From Debaryomyces hansenii CBS767 (taxonomy: Eukaryota > Ascomycota > Pichiomycetes > Serinales > Debaryomycetaceae), in the NCBI RefSeq assembly GCF_000006445.2, contig NC_006045.2:186001-250000 (forward strand): a stretch of DNA of 64,000 nucleotides, read 5' to 3'. This document shows, piece by piece, positions 28,067 through 35,957 of this stretch (position 1 is the stretch's first letter; each line of letters starts with the position of its first letter). Made by a program: the position numbers and the translations under genes. The notes beneath the pieces are model-generated. The model was not told the origin of the DNA and did not search any database. It worked only from the letters and a program-made list of their open reading frames with translations.

Positions 28067-29434
28067 TTATTTCTTTGTAATTGTGCTTAATTCAGAACTG
28101 AATGCTCTAAATGTAGATGATATGAATGCAGATACTGAGCGCCCGGTGTTGAGTTTATGTGATGAAGGGGCCGATGTCTCTTCAACGTGGGGCGTAATGT
28201 TAGCGGTGTACTGGGTGCTGTTCATGAGATGTGTAGACGATGCTCTTGGTTTAATTACATTCGGAGAAGTATTGAAGCTGGTCAGAAGAGGGCTCAATAA
28301 TGATGTAGATGTTGCTCTGGGTTTTGAAATTCCAAAAGAATACCTTGAGTAACCATAATTGTTACCAGGATCAAGACAAACATCGATCGACCCATTAATA
28401 GCACTTTTCATCTCTTGCTTACTTTCATGTAGACTTTTTGATCCTGTAAATGAAGAAAAATTACTCTGATTTGTCATAGAGAACATTGATGCTGGCCTTG
28501 GTATTCTATTCTTCCTCACCTTCGGCAAAACTAGACCATTATCAACTGGAGAATGTGGTACACTTGGGAGTTCTTTTTTGGTATCAATACGGGGCGAATT
28601 CTTTTGTTTGATAGGTGTACGAACTCCAATTTGATCGTCACTCTGAGTATTGTAATACTCTAGAATAGACGTGCTTGCATAGCTTCCGGTTTTTGCCTGC
28701 AGACATTTTATGCTTTCTTTGTCGGAGTCCCATAAGCTGTCATCTAAGCTTAATCCATCAAAAATGCTACCTAATTCAGGTTCTTCTAAGCACATTTCCA
28801 CTGCATAAATATCATCCAAAGTATCATCTTCAATATCAACTTCTGAATATATGCTTGACGAGCTGTCGTCAATAATTCGATCATTAACTTCAAAAATACT
28901 CTTTCTTGAGTGTACACTCATCTGTGTAAACTCATCACTTGGTATAGATGATGCAGAGGTAGAATCAATAATGCTGGTTTGAGAAAAAAGACTATCAGCT
29001 TCAGTAATAGGCGTATTTTTCGCAGTCGCAGATGCTAGGTCCTTATCGTCTTTAATGATAATTTCCGAGGATCGAGTCTTCAGGAACTCTTGCTGATCTT
29101 GCAAAGGAATGTTTTGTGGAAACATTGACACAGATCTCTTCATATTACGTTTCATTCCTAGTTTAACTTCAACTTTAGGTGGTAGCTCCGGTAAACATTT
29201 GGGCTCATGCGACAATATAGGCATACTTGTTACTCTTCTTCCTTTTGCATACCTTGTAATACTTCCAGTTTTTTTATTGAAAACTGGCAATGTTTGAGGA
29301 AGATCTTCCATTTTATAGGTTCCCACTTGGAATGTATCGATAGCGTACGATAAGTCTAAATTATGCAAGTTAGCTGGTATTGGATCTGGAATATCCATGG
29401 TACTTAACCGTTGCTTTGAAGACGATTTTGTCAT
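28067..29434 (-). CDS. unrecognised Ser-rich protein
   Basis: I do not recognise this protein. The frame opens further upstream, but the first ATG ends at 29434 (455 aa), with a second candidate ending at 29398. The N-terminal ~90 residues look the most ordered (DIPDPIPANLHNLDLSYAIDTFQVGTYKMEDLPQTLPVFNKKTGSITRYAKGRRV, described here in parts). The rest is low-complexity, Ser/Thr- and Asp-rich, with many SP/TP sites and a possible coil-breaking acidic patch at ~215-260. The very C-terminus (SVSAFISSTFRAFSSELSTITKK) could be an amphipathic helix. It shares an upstream region with divergent ATG5. A phospho-regulated disordered protein is the best description. Confidence 0.7.
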   Translation of the reverse strand: MTKSSSKQRLSTMDIPDPIPANLHNLDLSYAIDTFQVGTYKMEDLPQTLPVFNKKTGSITRYAKGRRVTSMPILSHEPKCLPELPPKVEVKLGMKRNMKRSVSMFPQNIPLQDQQEFLKTRSSEIIIKDDKDLASATAKNTPITEADSLFSQTSIIDSTSASSIPSDEFTQMSVHSRKSIFEVNDRIIDDSSSSIYSEVDIEDDTLDDIYAVEMCLEEPELGSIFDGLSLDDSLWDSDKESIKCLQAKTGSYASTSILEYYNTQSDDQIGVRTPIKQKNSPRIDTKKELPSVPHSPVDNGLVLPKVRKNRIPRPASMFSMTNQSNFSSFTGSKSLHESKQEMKSAINGSIDVCLDPGNNYGYSRYSFGISKPRATSTSLLSPLLTSFNTSPNVIKPRASSTHLMNSTQYTANITPHVEETSAPSSHKLNTGRSVSAFISSTFRAFSSELSTITKK

Positions 29435-29806
29435 GTCATATAAATTACCAATGTACAGATTCACCTTTTATTATTTATGAGGGCTTAACAATTATTTATT
29501 ATGTTTCAGCTGAGGTTACAAACTTATATATTCAAAAATGTGATGATCTTATTTCTGATAATGCTGGCCCTCGCACCTCGATTAAGAAATTTTCCCCAAG
29601 CAACTTTTTTCAATACAATACTGAAGCTTATTTACGGCATTTAAGGAATAGATTGAATTGTTAATTGCCTCTTTTACGGTTTAACAAGTACAGGCGGGTC
29701 AATCTCTTATTGTTTTCCCTATTAATAGATCTATGCTAATGTAGCATCAGCTTTGAACGCATATTTACACAAGCCAGCAGCACCTCTACACAAAAAGAGA
29801 ATATCA
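29435..29806. other. divergent promoter, unknown gene / ATG5
   Basis: This 372-bp region is shared by two divergent genes. ATG5's frame is open from 29729 without an ATG before 29807. I see no clear regulatory motif. Confidence 0.4.
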
Positions 29807-30685
29807 ATGCAGTCCAGTAATGAGTTAATTGAGATCAAGGATAAGTTGTGGAATGGATCAATTAATGTTAGGATTTTAATGGGGGATGACAACATCAAAG
29901 ATCCTAAGGAGTTCCTAATTACGGTATACCGCAATTCGTATTTCCCCATATATTTTCCTTCGGTTATAACTTATTTTCAAAAGTATAATGAGAAAATCAA
30001 GTATATGCCAGTATGGTTAGAATATGAAACAGTGCCGATAAAATGGAATTTGCCAATTGGTGTTTTATATGATCTTTTGCATTTGTCTAGTATCGTACAA
30101 AACCGTGAGGACAGTTCGTGGACACTTACGTTAAGGTTTTCAGATGACTATCCTACGGATCAGGTAATTCCTTTTACATACACCGATGTTGATAATTCAG
30201 TCAATTATAACAAACTGCTTAAGGAAGTTGTAGTCAATCAGTTGAAACAATCATGCTTTGTAATAAATGGTAACTCTAAACCGATAATGAATTTGAGTGA
30301 AAAAGATTCAGACGAATTATGGAATTCCATCAGAATACACAATTTGAAGTCATTTAATCAAATAAATAAGAAAATCATTCCCATACAGAAGAAATTTCAG
30401 AAGTTACCTGTTAAAATATATATTCCTGGGTCTGCAACAATAATTCATGCTCCGATATATCCATACAGTGATTCAGGCGAAGCTGTTCTCCTCAGGGATA
30501 TATTAGAAGAGTATTTACCTGATCTTATGAGTAGTAACAATGAAACATTAGGCTCAATTTACATACATGGTATCAATGTGGAAACTATAATAAATAAAGA
30601 CATAATTGATGTTTGGGAATTGTTTAAGCATTTGGATAACTTTTTATACATTATTGTTCTATTTAGCACTTATTCAACTATATAG
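29807..30685 (+). CDS. ATG5: autophagy protein Atg5
   Basis: I start at ATG 29807 (292 aa, MQSSNELIEIKDKLWNGSINVRI). Upstream in-frame codons lack an ATG. The N-terminal KLWNGSINVRI, the ubiquitin-like fold segments (RNSYFPIYFPS, PIKWNLPIGVLYDLLH), and NQLKQSCFVINGNSKPIMNLS are diagnostic. Lys147 in NQLKQS corresponds to the Atg12 acceptor lysine (Lys149 of S. cerevisiae). The C-terminal second ubiquitin-like fold ends FLYIIVLFSTYST. Atg12-Atg5 with Atg16 is the E3-like enzyme for Atg8 lipidation. The stop is separated by one base from the convergent TRM140-type gene. Confidence 0.92.
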   Translation: MQSSNELIEIKDKLWNGSINVRILMGDDNIKDPKEFLITVYRNSYFPIYFPSVITYFQKYNEKIKYMPVWLEYETVPIKWNLPIGVLYDLLHLSSIVQNREDSSWTLTLRFSDDYPTDQVIPFTYTDVDNSVNYNKLLKEVVVNQLKQSCFVINGNSKPIMNLSEKDSDELWNSIRIHNLKSFNQINKKIIPIQKKFQKLPVKIYIPGSATIIHAPIYPYSDSGEAVLLRDILEEYLPDLMSSNNETLGSIYIHGINVETIINKDIIDVWELFKHLDNFLYIIVLFSTYSTI

Positions 30686-30686
30686 T

Positions 30687-31658
30687 TTATTCGCTTTTCC
30701 CTCTAAATACAGCTTGCAACCAGTTACGGTACATCTTCAACTGCTTCTTTCTATTAACTAGCAACCTCCTGTCTGTTGCGATTTTTTCTTCTTCAAACGG
30801 ACCATTCTTACAGAATATTTCTCTTAATTGTTCTTCTGTGAAAAAATATACCCGTGTTCCATCACCTCTAATATAAAAATTATCATCTAATAATCTACCT
30901 TTTTTAAACCTAACTTGTGCAAGATCATACCTACCGTAATCCCTGAATAGTATCTCTCCTCCTGGTTTCAAGATCTTTGCCAAGTTATTAACTGCATGTA
31001 CCCATTGATCAGGATGTAATGCCAGAAATACAAAAACCATTATAATAATATCTGCAGAATGAGGTTCTAAGTTATCTGGAATTATGCCATCTGGATTTGC
31101 TAAATCCCAAACCGACGAGTAGGCAATACCCTTTGCATTAGATTCTGGGTAGTTTTCGTTTGCCTTAACTAAGTCCACTGCAACTTTCAGGTAATCACAA
31201 CCGACAATTTTAAGATTTGGATTCTTATTTTGATTCAATATAGGGAAAAATGTATTTCCAGCACCACAACCAATTTCCAAAATAGTAGTTGGCTTATCAT
31301 AATCTTCGCCGGTAACTTTGTACAATGACGGAAACTCTATTTGTAACCATTTTCTGTCTTTGAAGAAATTCTCTCTATTATTCTTATAAAAAATATCCCA
31401 GTACTTCGCCGGATTAGCATTATACAATTTTTTGTCAAAATCTTTAACAGGATTGTCATATTGTTTTGCAATAAGTTCTTCTGCTTGCTTAACCTGTTCT
31501 TCGCCCCATTCTACATGGTCCCATGCATTATGATCAAAAACATTTTCTTCATCGTCTAAAAATCTTTGACCAAAGGTGAACGGTGTATCTCTACCTATTC
31601 TTGAATCTAAAGGTGGCTTCGTCTCCTTATCCGAAGATGCTTGTTCAACCGCAGTCAT
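30687..31658 (-). CDS. TRM140: tRNA m3C32 methyltransferase, Trm140/METTL2 type
   Basis: This 323-aa SAM-dependent methyltransferase has the family N-terminus (FTFGQRFLDDEENVFDHNAWDHVEW), NPAKYWDIFYKNNRENFFKDR, the SAM motif ILEIGCGAGNTFFPIL, and ILFRDYGRYDLAQVRFKKGRLLDDNFYIRGDGTRVYFF in pieces near the C-terminus. Members make 3-methylcytidine at position 32 of tRNA-Thr/Ser. In S. cerevisiae the homologue Abp140 is fused to an N-terminal actin-binding part through a +1 frameshift. Here the ATG immediately precedes the methyltransferase and only 176 bp separates it from GAL7, so no such fusion exists. Confidence 0.93.
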   Translation of the reverse strand: MTAVEQASSDKETKPPLDSRIGRDTPFTFGQRFLDDEENVFDHNAWDHVEWGEEQVKQAEELIAKQYDNPVKDFDKKLYNANPAKYWDIFYKNNRENFFKDRKWLQIEFPSLYKVTGEDYDKPTTILEIGCGAGNTFFPILNQNKNPNLKIVGCDYLKVAVDLVKANENYPESNAKGIAYSSVWDLANPDGIIPDNLEPHSADIIIMVFVFLALHPDQWVHAVNNLAKILKPGGEILFRDYGRYDLAQVRFKKGRLLDDNFYIRGDGTRVYFFTEEQLREIFCKNGPFEEEKIATDRRLLVNRKKQLKMYRNWLQAVFRGKSE

Positions 31659-31834
31659 TATATGTTTATGTCGTATTGTTCTATCTGGATCACCGTTTAA
31701 TATAGATGCTATCCAAATCTACACCTTGAAAAATGCTTAAAAAAAAAATTTATCTATTATTAATATACAGGAGTAGTTGCAGCTATTCACTTAGATTAGA
31801 AGAAGGAATGTATGTAATTCATCTATTTTAATAA

Positions 31835-32944
31835 CTAGTTTATTTTACTCAAATAATGTTTGTCGCCGTCTAAATCTTGCAATCTAGATGCAGCTTGTTC
31901 ACTTGTTAAGTCTCTTTGTGATTCGCCTAACATTTCAAATCCAACACAGAATTTCTTAACAGTAGCAGATCTTAATAATGGAGGATAGAAGTGCATATGG
32001 AACCAAGAATTATTCTTTTCCTCATCAGTACCATCCAAAGGAGCCTGATGTATACCCATTGAATATGGGAAACTAGTATTAAAAAGGTTATCGTACTTGG
32101 TAGTTAATTTCTTCAAGATCGAAGCTAAATCTTTATTATGCTTTTCAGTAAAGTCTTTAATAGAACGTAAGTGTTCTTTGGAAATTAAGAGCGTTTCAAA
32201 CGGCCACAATGCCCAGTATGGAACAACGACAATAAACGAATCGTTTTCTAAAACCAATCTCTCTCTTTCTTTTAATTCTAATTGAACATAATCCCCAAGC
32301 ATGTGCGAATGAGATTCATTGTGATAATTGGTCATATTTTTTATTTCATGATCGACTTCTGTTGGAATTGTGTCTAAGCACCAAGCTTGACCATGAGGAT
32401 GTGGATTGGAGCAACCCATTGCAAAACCTCTGTTTTCGAATATTTGTAAATATTTGTATTTGACAGGTCCGTCTTGTGCCTCCTTTTGTAAATCTTTATA
32501 TAAAGATCTCCAGGATTGAATAACAGAAGTAATATCTTCAACTGACATCAATGGTAAAGTTAAATTATGGTTTGGACTAAAACAAATCACAAAACACTTA
32601 CCTTTTACCCCTTGAGTCTTGAATAATTTGGCTTTTAATGGAGAGGATTTTTCAATTTCCTCCGTATCTTCAATATAATCAGGCTGATCTACCCTGACAG
32701 CTGGGTAGTCATTTGGAAAGATGTAAGTATTTTCGTATTTTGGGTTAGAATCTCCTGTAGCCCTTATGTTTCCAGGACATAAATAACACTTAGGATCGAA
32801 ACTTGGTAAGTCCGACTTTTTAAGCTCTTCTTTAGCACCTTGCCATGGTCTTTTAGCTCTATGTGGTGAGCATAAGACGTATGTATTTGACAAAGGATTG
32901 AAACGACGATGTGAATGATTTGTAAAATCGAATAGTTCGGCCAT
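31835..32944 (-). CDS. GAL7: galactose-1-phosphate uridylyltransferase
   Basis: The 369-aa protein has the active-site HPH motif at 182-184 (NPHPHGQAW), preceded by the zinc ligands C53 and C56 (CYLC) and the conserved NDYPAVR and QIFENRGFAMGCSN segments. It exchanges UMP between UDP-glucose and galactose-1-phosphate, the central Leloir step. It diverges from GAL102 across a 490-bp promoter with three TGTAACGTTACA-type elements. Confidence 0.97.
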   Translation of the reverse strand: MAELFDFTNHSHRRFNPLSNTYVLCSPHRAKRPWQGAKEELKKSDLPSFDPKCYLCPGNIRATGDSNPKYENTYIFPNDYPAVRVDQPDYIEDTEEIEKSSPLKAKLFKTQGVKGKCFVICFSPNHNLTLPLMSVEDITSVIQSWRSLYKDLQKEAQDGPVKYKYLQIFENRGFAMGCSNPHPHGQAWCLDTIPTEVDHEIKNMTNYHNESHSHMLGDYVQLELKERERLVLENDSFIVVVPYWALWPFETLLISKEHLRSIKDFTEKHNKDLASILKKLTTKYDNLFNTSFPYSMGIHQAPLDGTDEEKNNSWFHMHFYPPLLRSATVKKFCVGFEMLGESQRDLTSEQAASRLQDLDGDKHYLSKIN

Positions 32945-33066
32945 GATGTATTATTTAAATTTAAAAATATAACTAACCTATAATTGTTTTCGAAAATAAT
33001 TCATTTCCCTGGACTTATATTTATAATTACAAGGAATTATCTCGTATCATGAGTTCTAATTTTTAA

Positions 33067-33078
33067 TGCAACGTTACA
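33067..33078. promoter_or_regulatory. GAL palindrome, copy 1 (TGCAACGTTACA)
   Basis: One base differs from the perfect palindrome TGTAACGTTACA. It lies about 120 bp from the GAL7 start. In C. albicans this palindrome was found in GAL promoters and tied to Gal4-independent control (Cph1, later Rtg1/Rtg3). Confidence 0.7.
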
Positions 33079-33267
33079 TTAGCTTTAATTTCTCCATTTA
33101 TTGTCAGCAGCTTTGTGTTATTGTCCCAACACGGATTTTCTTTAACTTCTGCATTTCCGGCTTGATTCTATATGCAGAAGAACGGAGAAAAATGTCTGTG
33201 CATAACTTCCTATTCTGGTTCCGGAAATATTTTCCAGCCTGAAAAATATTTCTTACATATATTCCAA

Positions 33268-33279
33268 TGTAACGTTGTA
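33268..33279. promoter_or_regulatory. GAL palindrome, copy 2 (TGTAACGTTGTA)
   Basis: This copy keeps the TAACGTT core, with one half of the palindrome weaker. It is 155-167 bp from the GAL102 ATG. Confidence 0.6.
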
Positions 33280-33308
33280 TCATAGCCAATACAGGCCTCC
33301 GAGAAAAA

Positions 33309-33320
33309 TGTAACGTTGCA
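33309..33320. promoter_or_regulatory. GAL palindrome, copy 3 (TGTAACGTTGCA)
   Basis: One base differs from the perfect palindrome. This site is the exact reverse complement of copies 1 and 4 (TGCAACGTTACA). It lies 115 bp upstream of the GAL102 ATG. Confidence 0.7.
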
Positions 33321-33434
33321 TCGGAGTAAGAAGGTTTGCTCATATGCTGCTTCGCAAGAAAAATCAGTATTTCTAATCTTTAGATCTCAGATTTGGAAGT
33401 ATCGATTACAAAATATAGCGTAGAAGATTATATC

Positions 33435-34523
33435 ATGCCTGATTATGATGAGTATTTCCTAGTTACTGGTGGTGCTGGCTTTATAGGATCGCATTTCTTG
33501 GATTATTTCGTTGTTCGATATCCAAACTATCATTTTACATGCATAGATAAACTAAATTATGCAACAAACGAAAATACTAATTCATTGTCTAAGGTTATGG
33601 AATCACCGAACTTTAATTTTATCAAAATGGATTTATCAGCTGAATATACCGTTCTCTATAACTTTCTTGTAACGGAATATAAGAAAAATAAAATAACAAA
33701 TATTATACACTTTGCAGCTGAATCTTGTGTTGATAGATCTTTTTCCAATCCGTTATACTTCACAACTAATAACATTTTGGGCACTCAAAACTTGCTCGAA
33801 TGCTCCAGATTGCTAATATTAAACTTTCCTGATGTGAAAGATCATTTCAGATTTATACATATTTCAACTGATGAAGTGTATGGAGAACAACATGAAGGTG
33901 AAACTGTTGATGAGACTAGTAAATTAAACCCTACAAATCCTTATGCAGCGACTAAGGCTGCTTGTGATTTGATTCTTAAATCATATTACTATTCTTATAA
34001 GATACCGGTTACCAGCATACGATCAAATAATGTATATGGGCCAAGACAATATCCAGAAAAGATTATTCCTATGACATTGAATAAACTCAAGGAATACGTC
34101 AGACAGTATCCAAATTCAGAAACCATGGCGCATAAAATAAAGATCCATGGCAACGGCTCAAATAAGAGAGCATATTTGCATATTCAAGATTTTATTCAAG
34201 GAATAGCATTAATTTGGAAGAAATTCAAAGAAGAGCAAGCTACGGCATATGCTAAAGAACAGGTGATAAATCAGACGTTTAATATTGGGAGTGAGGATGA
34301 AATAGATAATTTATCTTTGGTGAAGTTCATTTGTGACAATTATTTGAGCAAGAAGTTGTCGTTTTCGAATTTAAACTACTCTAATTATATTGAGTTTATT
34401 AAAGACAGAAACTACAACGACTCAAGATATTCAATCGATTATAATAAGATTAAACAGTTTGGCTGGAAGCCAACTATTGACTTGAAAAGTGGTATAATTG
34501 ATCTAATTGATCATCTTTTATAG
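33435..34523 (+). CDS. GAL102: NAD-dependent nucleotide-sugar 4,6-dehydratase (Gal102)
   Basis: I start at ATG 33435 (362 aa, MPDYDEYFLVTGGAGFIG). The Rossmann motif TGGAGFIG is at 11-18. HISTDEVYGE carries the Thr-Asp-Glu triad of dTDP/UDP-glucose 4,6-dehydratases rather than epimerases, and YAATK has the catalytic Tyr and Lys. In Candida, GAL102 is part of the GAL locus and influences cell-wall mannosylation and galactose gene behaviour. It shares its promoter with GAL7. Confidence 0.9.
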   Translation: MPDYDEYFLVTGGAGFIGSHFLDYFVVRYPNYHFTCIDKLNYATNENTNSLSKVMESPNFNFIKMDLSAEYTVLYNFLVTEYKKNKITNIIHFAAESCVDRSFSNPLYFTTNNILGTQNLLECSRLLILNFPDVKDHFRFIHISTDEVYGEQHEGETVDETSKLNPTNPYAATKAACDLILKSYYYSYKIPVTSIRSNNVYGPRQYPEKIIPMTLNKLKEYVRQYPNSETMAHKIKIHGNGSNKRAYLHIQDFIQGIALIWKKFKEEQATAYAKEQVINQTFNIGSEDEIDNLSLVKFICDNYLSKKLSFSNLNYSNYIEFIKDRNYNDSRYSIDYNKIKQFGWKPTIDLKSGIIDLIDHLL

Positions 34524-34576
34524 ACTGTAAATGCATTAATTTATGAATAGATATAATATACAAGGAGGCATTACCA

Positions 34577-35131
34577 TCACGATATGAGTTCCTTAACTTT
34601 CATTTCGAAAAGTGAGCTTTTTATTGGCATATCTAGTGAATAGAATGGATCCTTCATAACGTAGTCCGAATATAAGACGTATAATTGGTTATAAATGTCC
34701 TTCACTAGCGTACATTGCTTGGATAGCTCACCTCTACTTGAGATCCCCAAACTCTCTATGGGCTGTAAATTGTGCACCACTGGGTTGGGTGACGTTACAA
34801 TTATGAATTTGAGACCAGTCAAGGTTTGAAAAATATATAAATTGAAGAAATCTGTTTCAATACTTTGTAATCCTGACTTATTTGAATCAGAGTTTTGTGA
34901 TTTACCTGTGTTGATTAATGATGCATTGTTATTCTGTGTTATATGTGATGGATCCTCTTTGTTTAAATTTGTTGAATGTGTTAACTTCGAAGCTATAGCA
35001 TGAACACCATGCAATGTACCAGCTAAAACCAAGTAATCATTTGCACCTAATTTATTCAAACTTGGATTCACATCATTTTGGTAAATAAGACCACCTGCCT
35101 TATTTAAAATATAAAGTGAATAGATTTTCAT
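34577..35131 (-). CDS. TRS23: TRAPP complex subunit Trs23 (sybindin family)
   Basis: The 184-aa protein starts with the sybindin/Bet5 fold (MKIYSLYILNKAGGLIYQND), then LVLAGTLHGVHAIASKL. After a low-complexity Asn/Ser insertion (~60-85) it continues IETDFFNLYIFQTLTGLKFIIVT and YVMKDPFYSLDMPIKSSLFEMKV. Trs23 is a core TRAPP subunit that activates Ypt1 in ER-Golgi traffic. It ends 53 bp from convergent GAL102. Trs23 has no known role in galactose use and seems a passenger within the GAL locus. Confidence 0.9.
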   Translation of the reverse strand: MKIYSLYILNKAGGLIYQNDVNPSLNKLGANDYLVLAGTLHGVHAIASKLTHSTNLNKEDPSHITQNNNASLINTGKSQNSDSNKSGLQSIETDFFNLYIFQTLTGLKFIIVTSPNPVVHNLQPIESLGISSRGELSKQCTLVKDIYNQLYVLYSDYVMKDPFYSLDMPIKSSLFEMKVKELIS

Positions 35132-35359
35132 TGATACGGTTTTTAATTGAAGGCTTTAAAAGATAGGAATCAGTTAAACATTAACTCATACTTCAACGCG
35201 TCGTGCGCCAAACAAGTATTATTTAAACAGTATAGTATTTGAAAAGAATAGGTCCAATTTACATACTAATTCCCAGCTGAAGCTCTGCTATATCTATATG
35301 TTACCAATAATAAAGAGCCTAACAGCATATGGTTTATATATCATGTATCTGCTTCAAAT

Positions 35360-35368
35360 AAAAAAAAA
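35360..35368 (-). terminator. Pol III oligo-T terminator of tRNA-Arg(ACG)
   Basis: A run of nine A on the plus strand is a T9 tract on the tRNA's strand, starting six bases past its 3' end. Confidence 0.85.
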
Positions 35369-35373
35369 GTAAG

Positions 35374-35470
35374 CTTCCCCACCAGGAGTCGAACCTGGAA
35401 TCTTCTGGTTCCAACCGAGAAGTGGATACGAAATCGTAGCCAGACGCCTTGACCATTGGGCCATGAGGAA
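35374..35470 (-). tRNA. tRNA-Arg(ACG) with a 24-nt intron
   Basis: Read on the minus strand, the acceptor TTCCTCA (1-7) pairs fully with TGGGGAA, counting one T-G wobble. The D-stem GCCC and T-stem CCAGG/CCTGG are intact. The anticodon stem TCTGG/CCAGA closes only if 24 nt (35410-35433) after position 37 are removed. The anticodon ACG is at 35435-35437. The discriminator is G. A Pol III terminator of nine T residues (minus strand) is at 35360-35368. Confidence 0.93.
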
Positions 35471-35957
35471 CGAAGCTTAAAATTGTAAGAGAACACAAGT
35501 ATACATATATGGATTATATATATGTCGTGTTGCAAAAGTTATACATCATGGTTGCAAAAGTTGGTGTATAAATAGAAGTGATTATCCCCTGAGTCTGGAT
35601 AGACGAAAGGAGTAAGGGAATTAGGAACTAATTATAGGTAGTTAAAGTTAGTTAGTTAGTTAAGCTAAGAATAAGAAGATAGGTTCTATTTGGTCTATAG
35701 AACATCTATATAATATACAAAGATAAGTACCCAATTTCCTTACAACAAATGAATTTGTTTTGAATACTCATATAATAACTCAATCAAATAAAAAATACAC
35801 AAATATATTAAGTTGCAATTTTTTTTAAATATTTGCTAAAATATGTATTTTTCAATTAATATTGTTCTATATTGTAATCTTTTCGAATAATCACAAAATT
35901 AATAGAAAGGATTAGGATGATGCAATTAACGAAAATTTATTAGTTTATAAAGTTTAT
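35471..35957. other. intergenic region tRNA-Arg(ACG) to GAL10
   Basis: This 487-bp region holds the probable LTR (35528-35747) and then very AT-rich sequence, the GAL10 3' UTR. No gene is seen. Confidence 0.5.
35528..35747 (+). mobile_element. probable solo LTR of a Ty-type retrotransposon
   Basis: A 220-bp block begins TGTTG and ends CAACA, the classic TG...CA inverted ends of Ty-type LTRs. It lies 57 bp from the 5' end of the tRNA-Arg(ACG) gene, a typical integration site. It contains a strong TATAAATA near 35576, a 12-bp direct repeat GTTGCAAAAGTT (35529-35540 and 35551-35562), and a GTTA run at about 35648-35662. No target-site duplication is visible (TGTCG on the left, AATGA on the right), so it may be old, or the ends may be coincidence. 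Confidence 0.45.

Larger units (their letters stand above)
32945..33434. promoter_or_regulatory. divergent GAL7/GAL102 promoter
   Basis: This 490-bp region holds three 12-bp palindrome-like sites at 33067, 33268 and 33309. A TTATATTTATAAT stretch near 33016 could serve as the GAL7 TATA. I see no clear CGG-N11-CCG Gal4 site. A 79-codon minus-strand ORF inside it is not supported. Confidence 0.6.

Noticed and set aside
29753..29806. ATG5 starting upstream of 29807, or an upstream exon
   Set aside because: No ATG in frame; the TGCTAAT and TAG nearby could be a branch point and acceptor, but the protein from 29807 is already complete against known Atg5.
33104..33343. 79-codon ORF in the GAL7/GAL102 promoter
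   Set aside because: It overlaps two GAL palindromes and has no recognisable features; regulatory use explains the region better.
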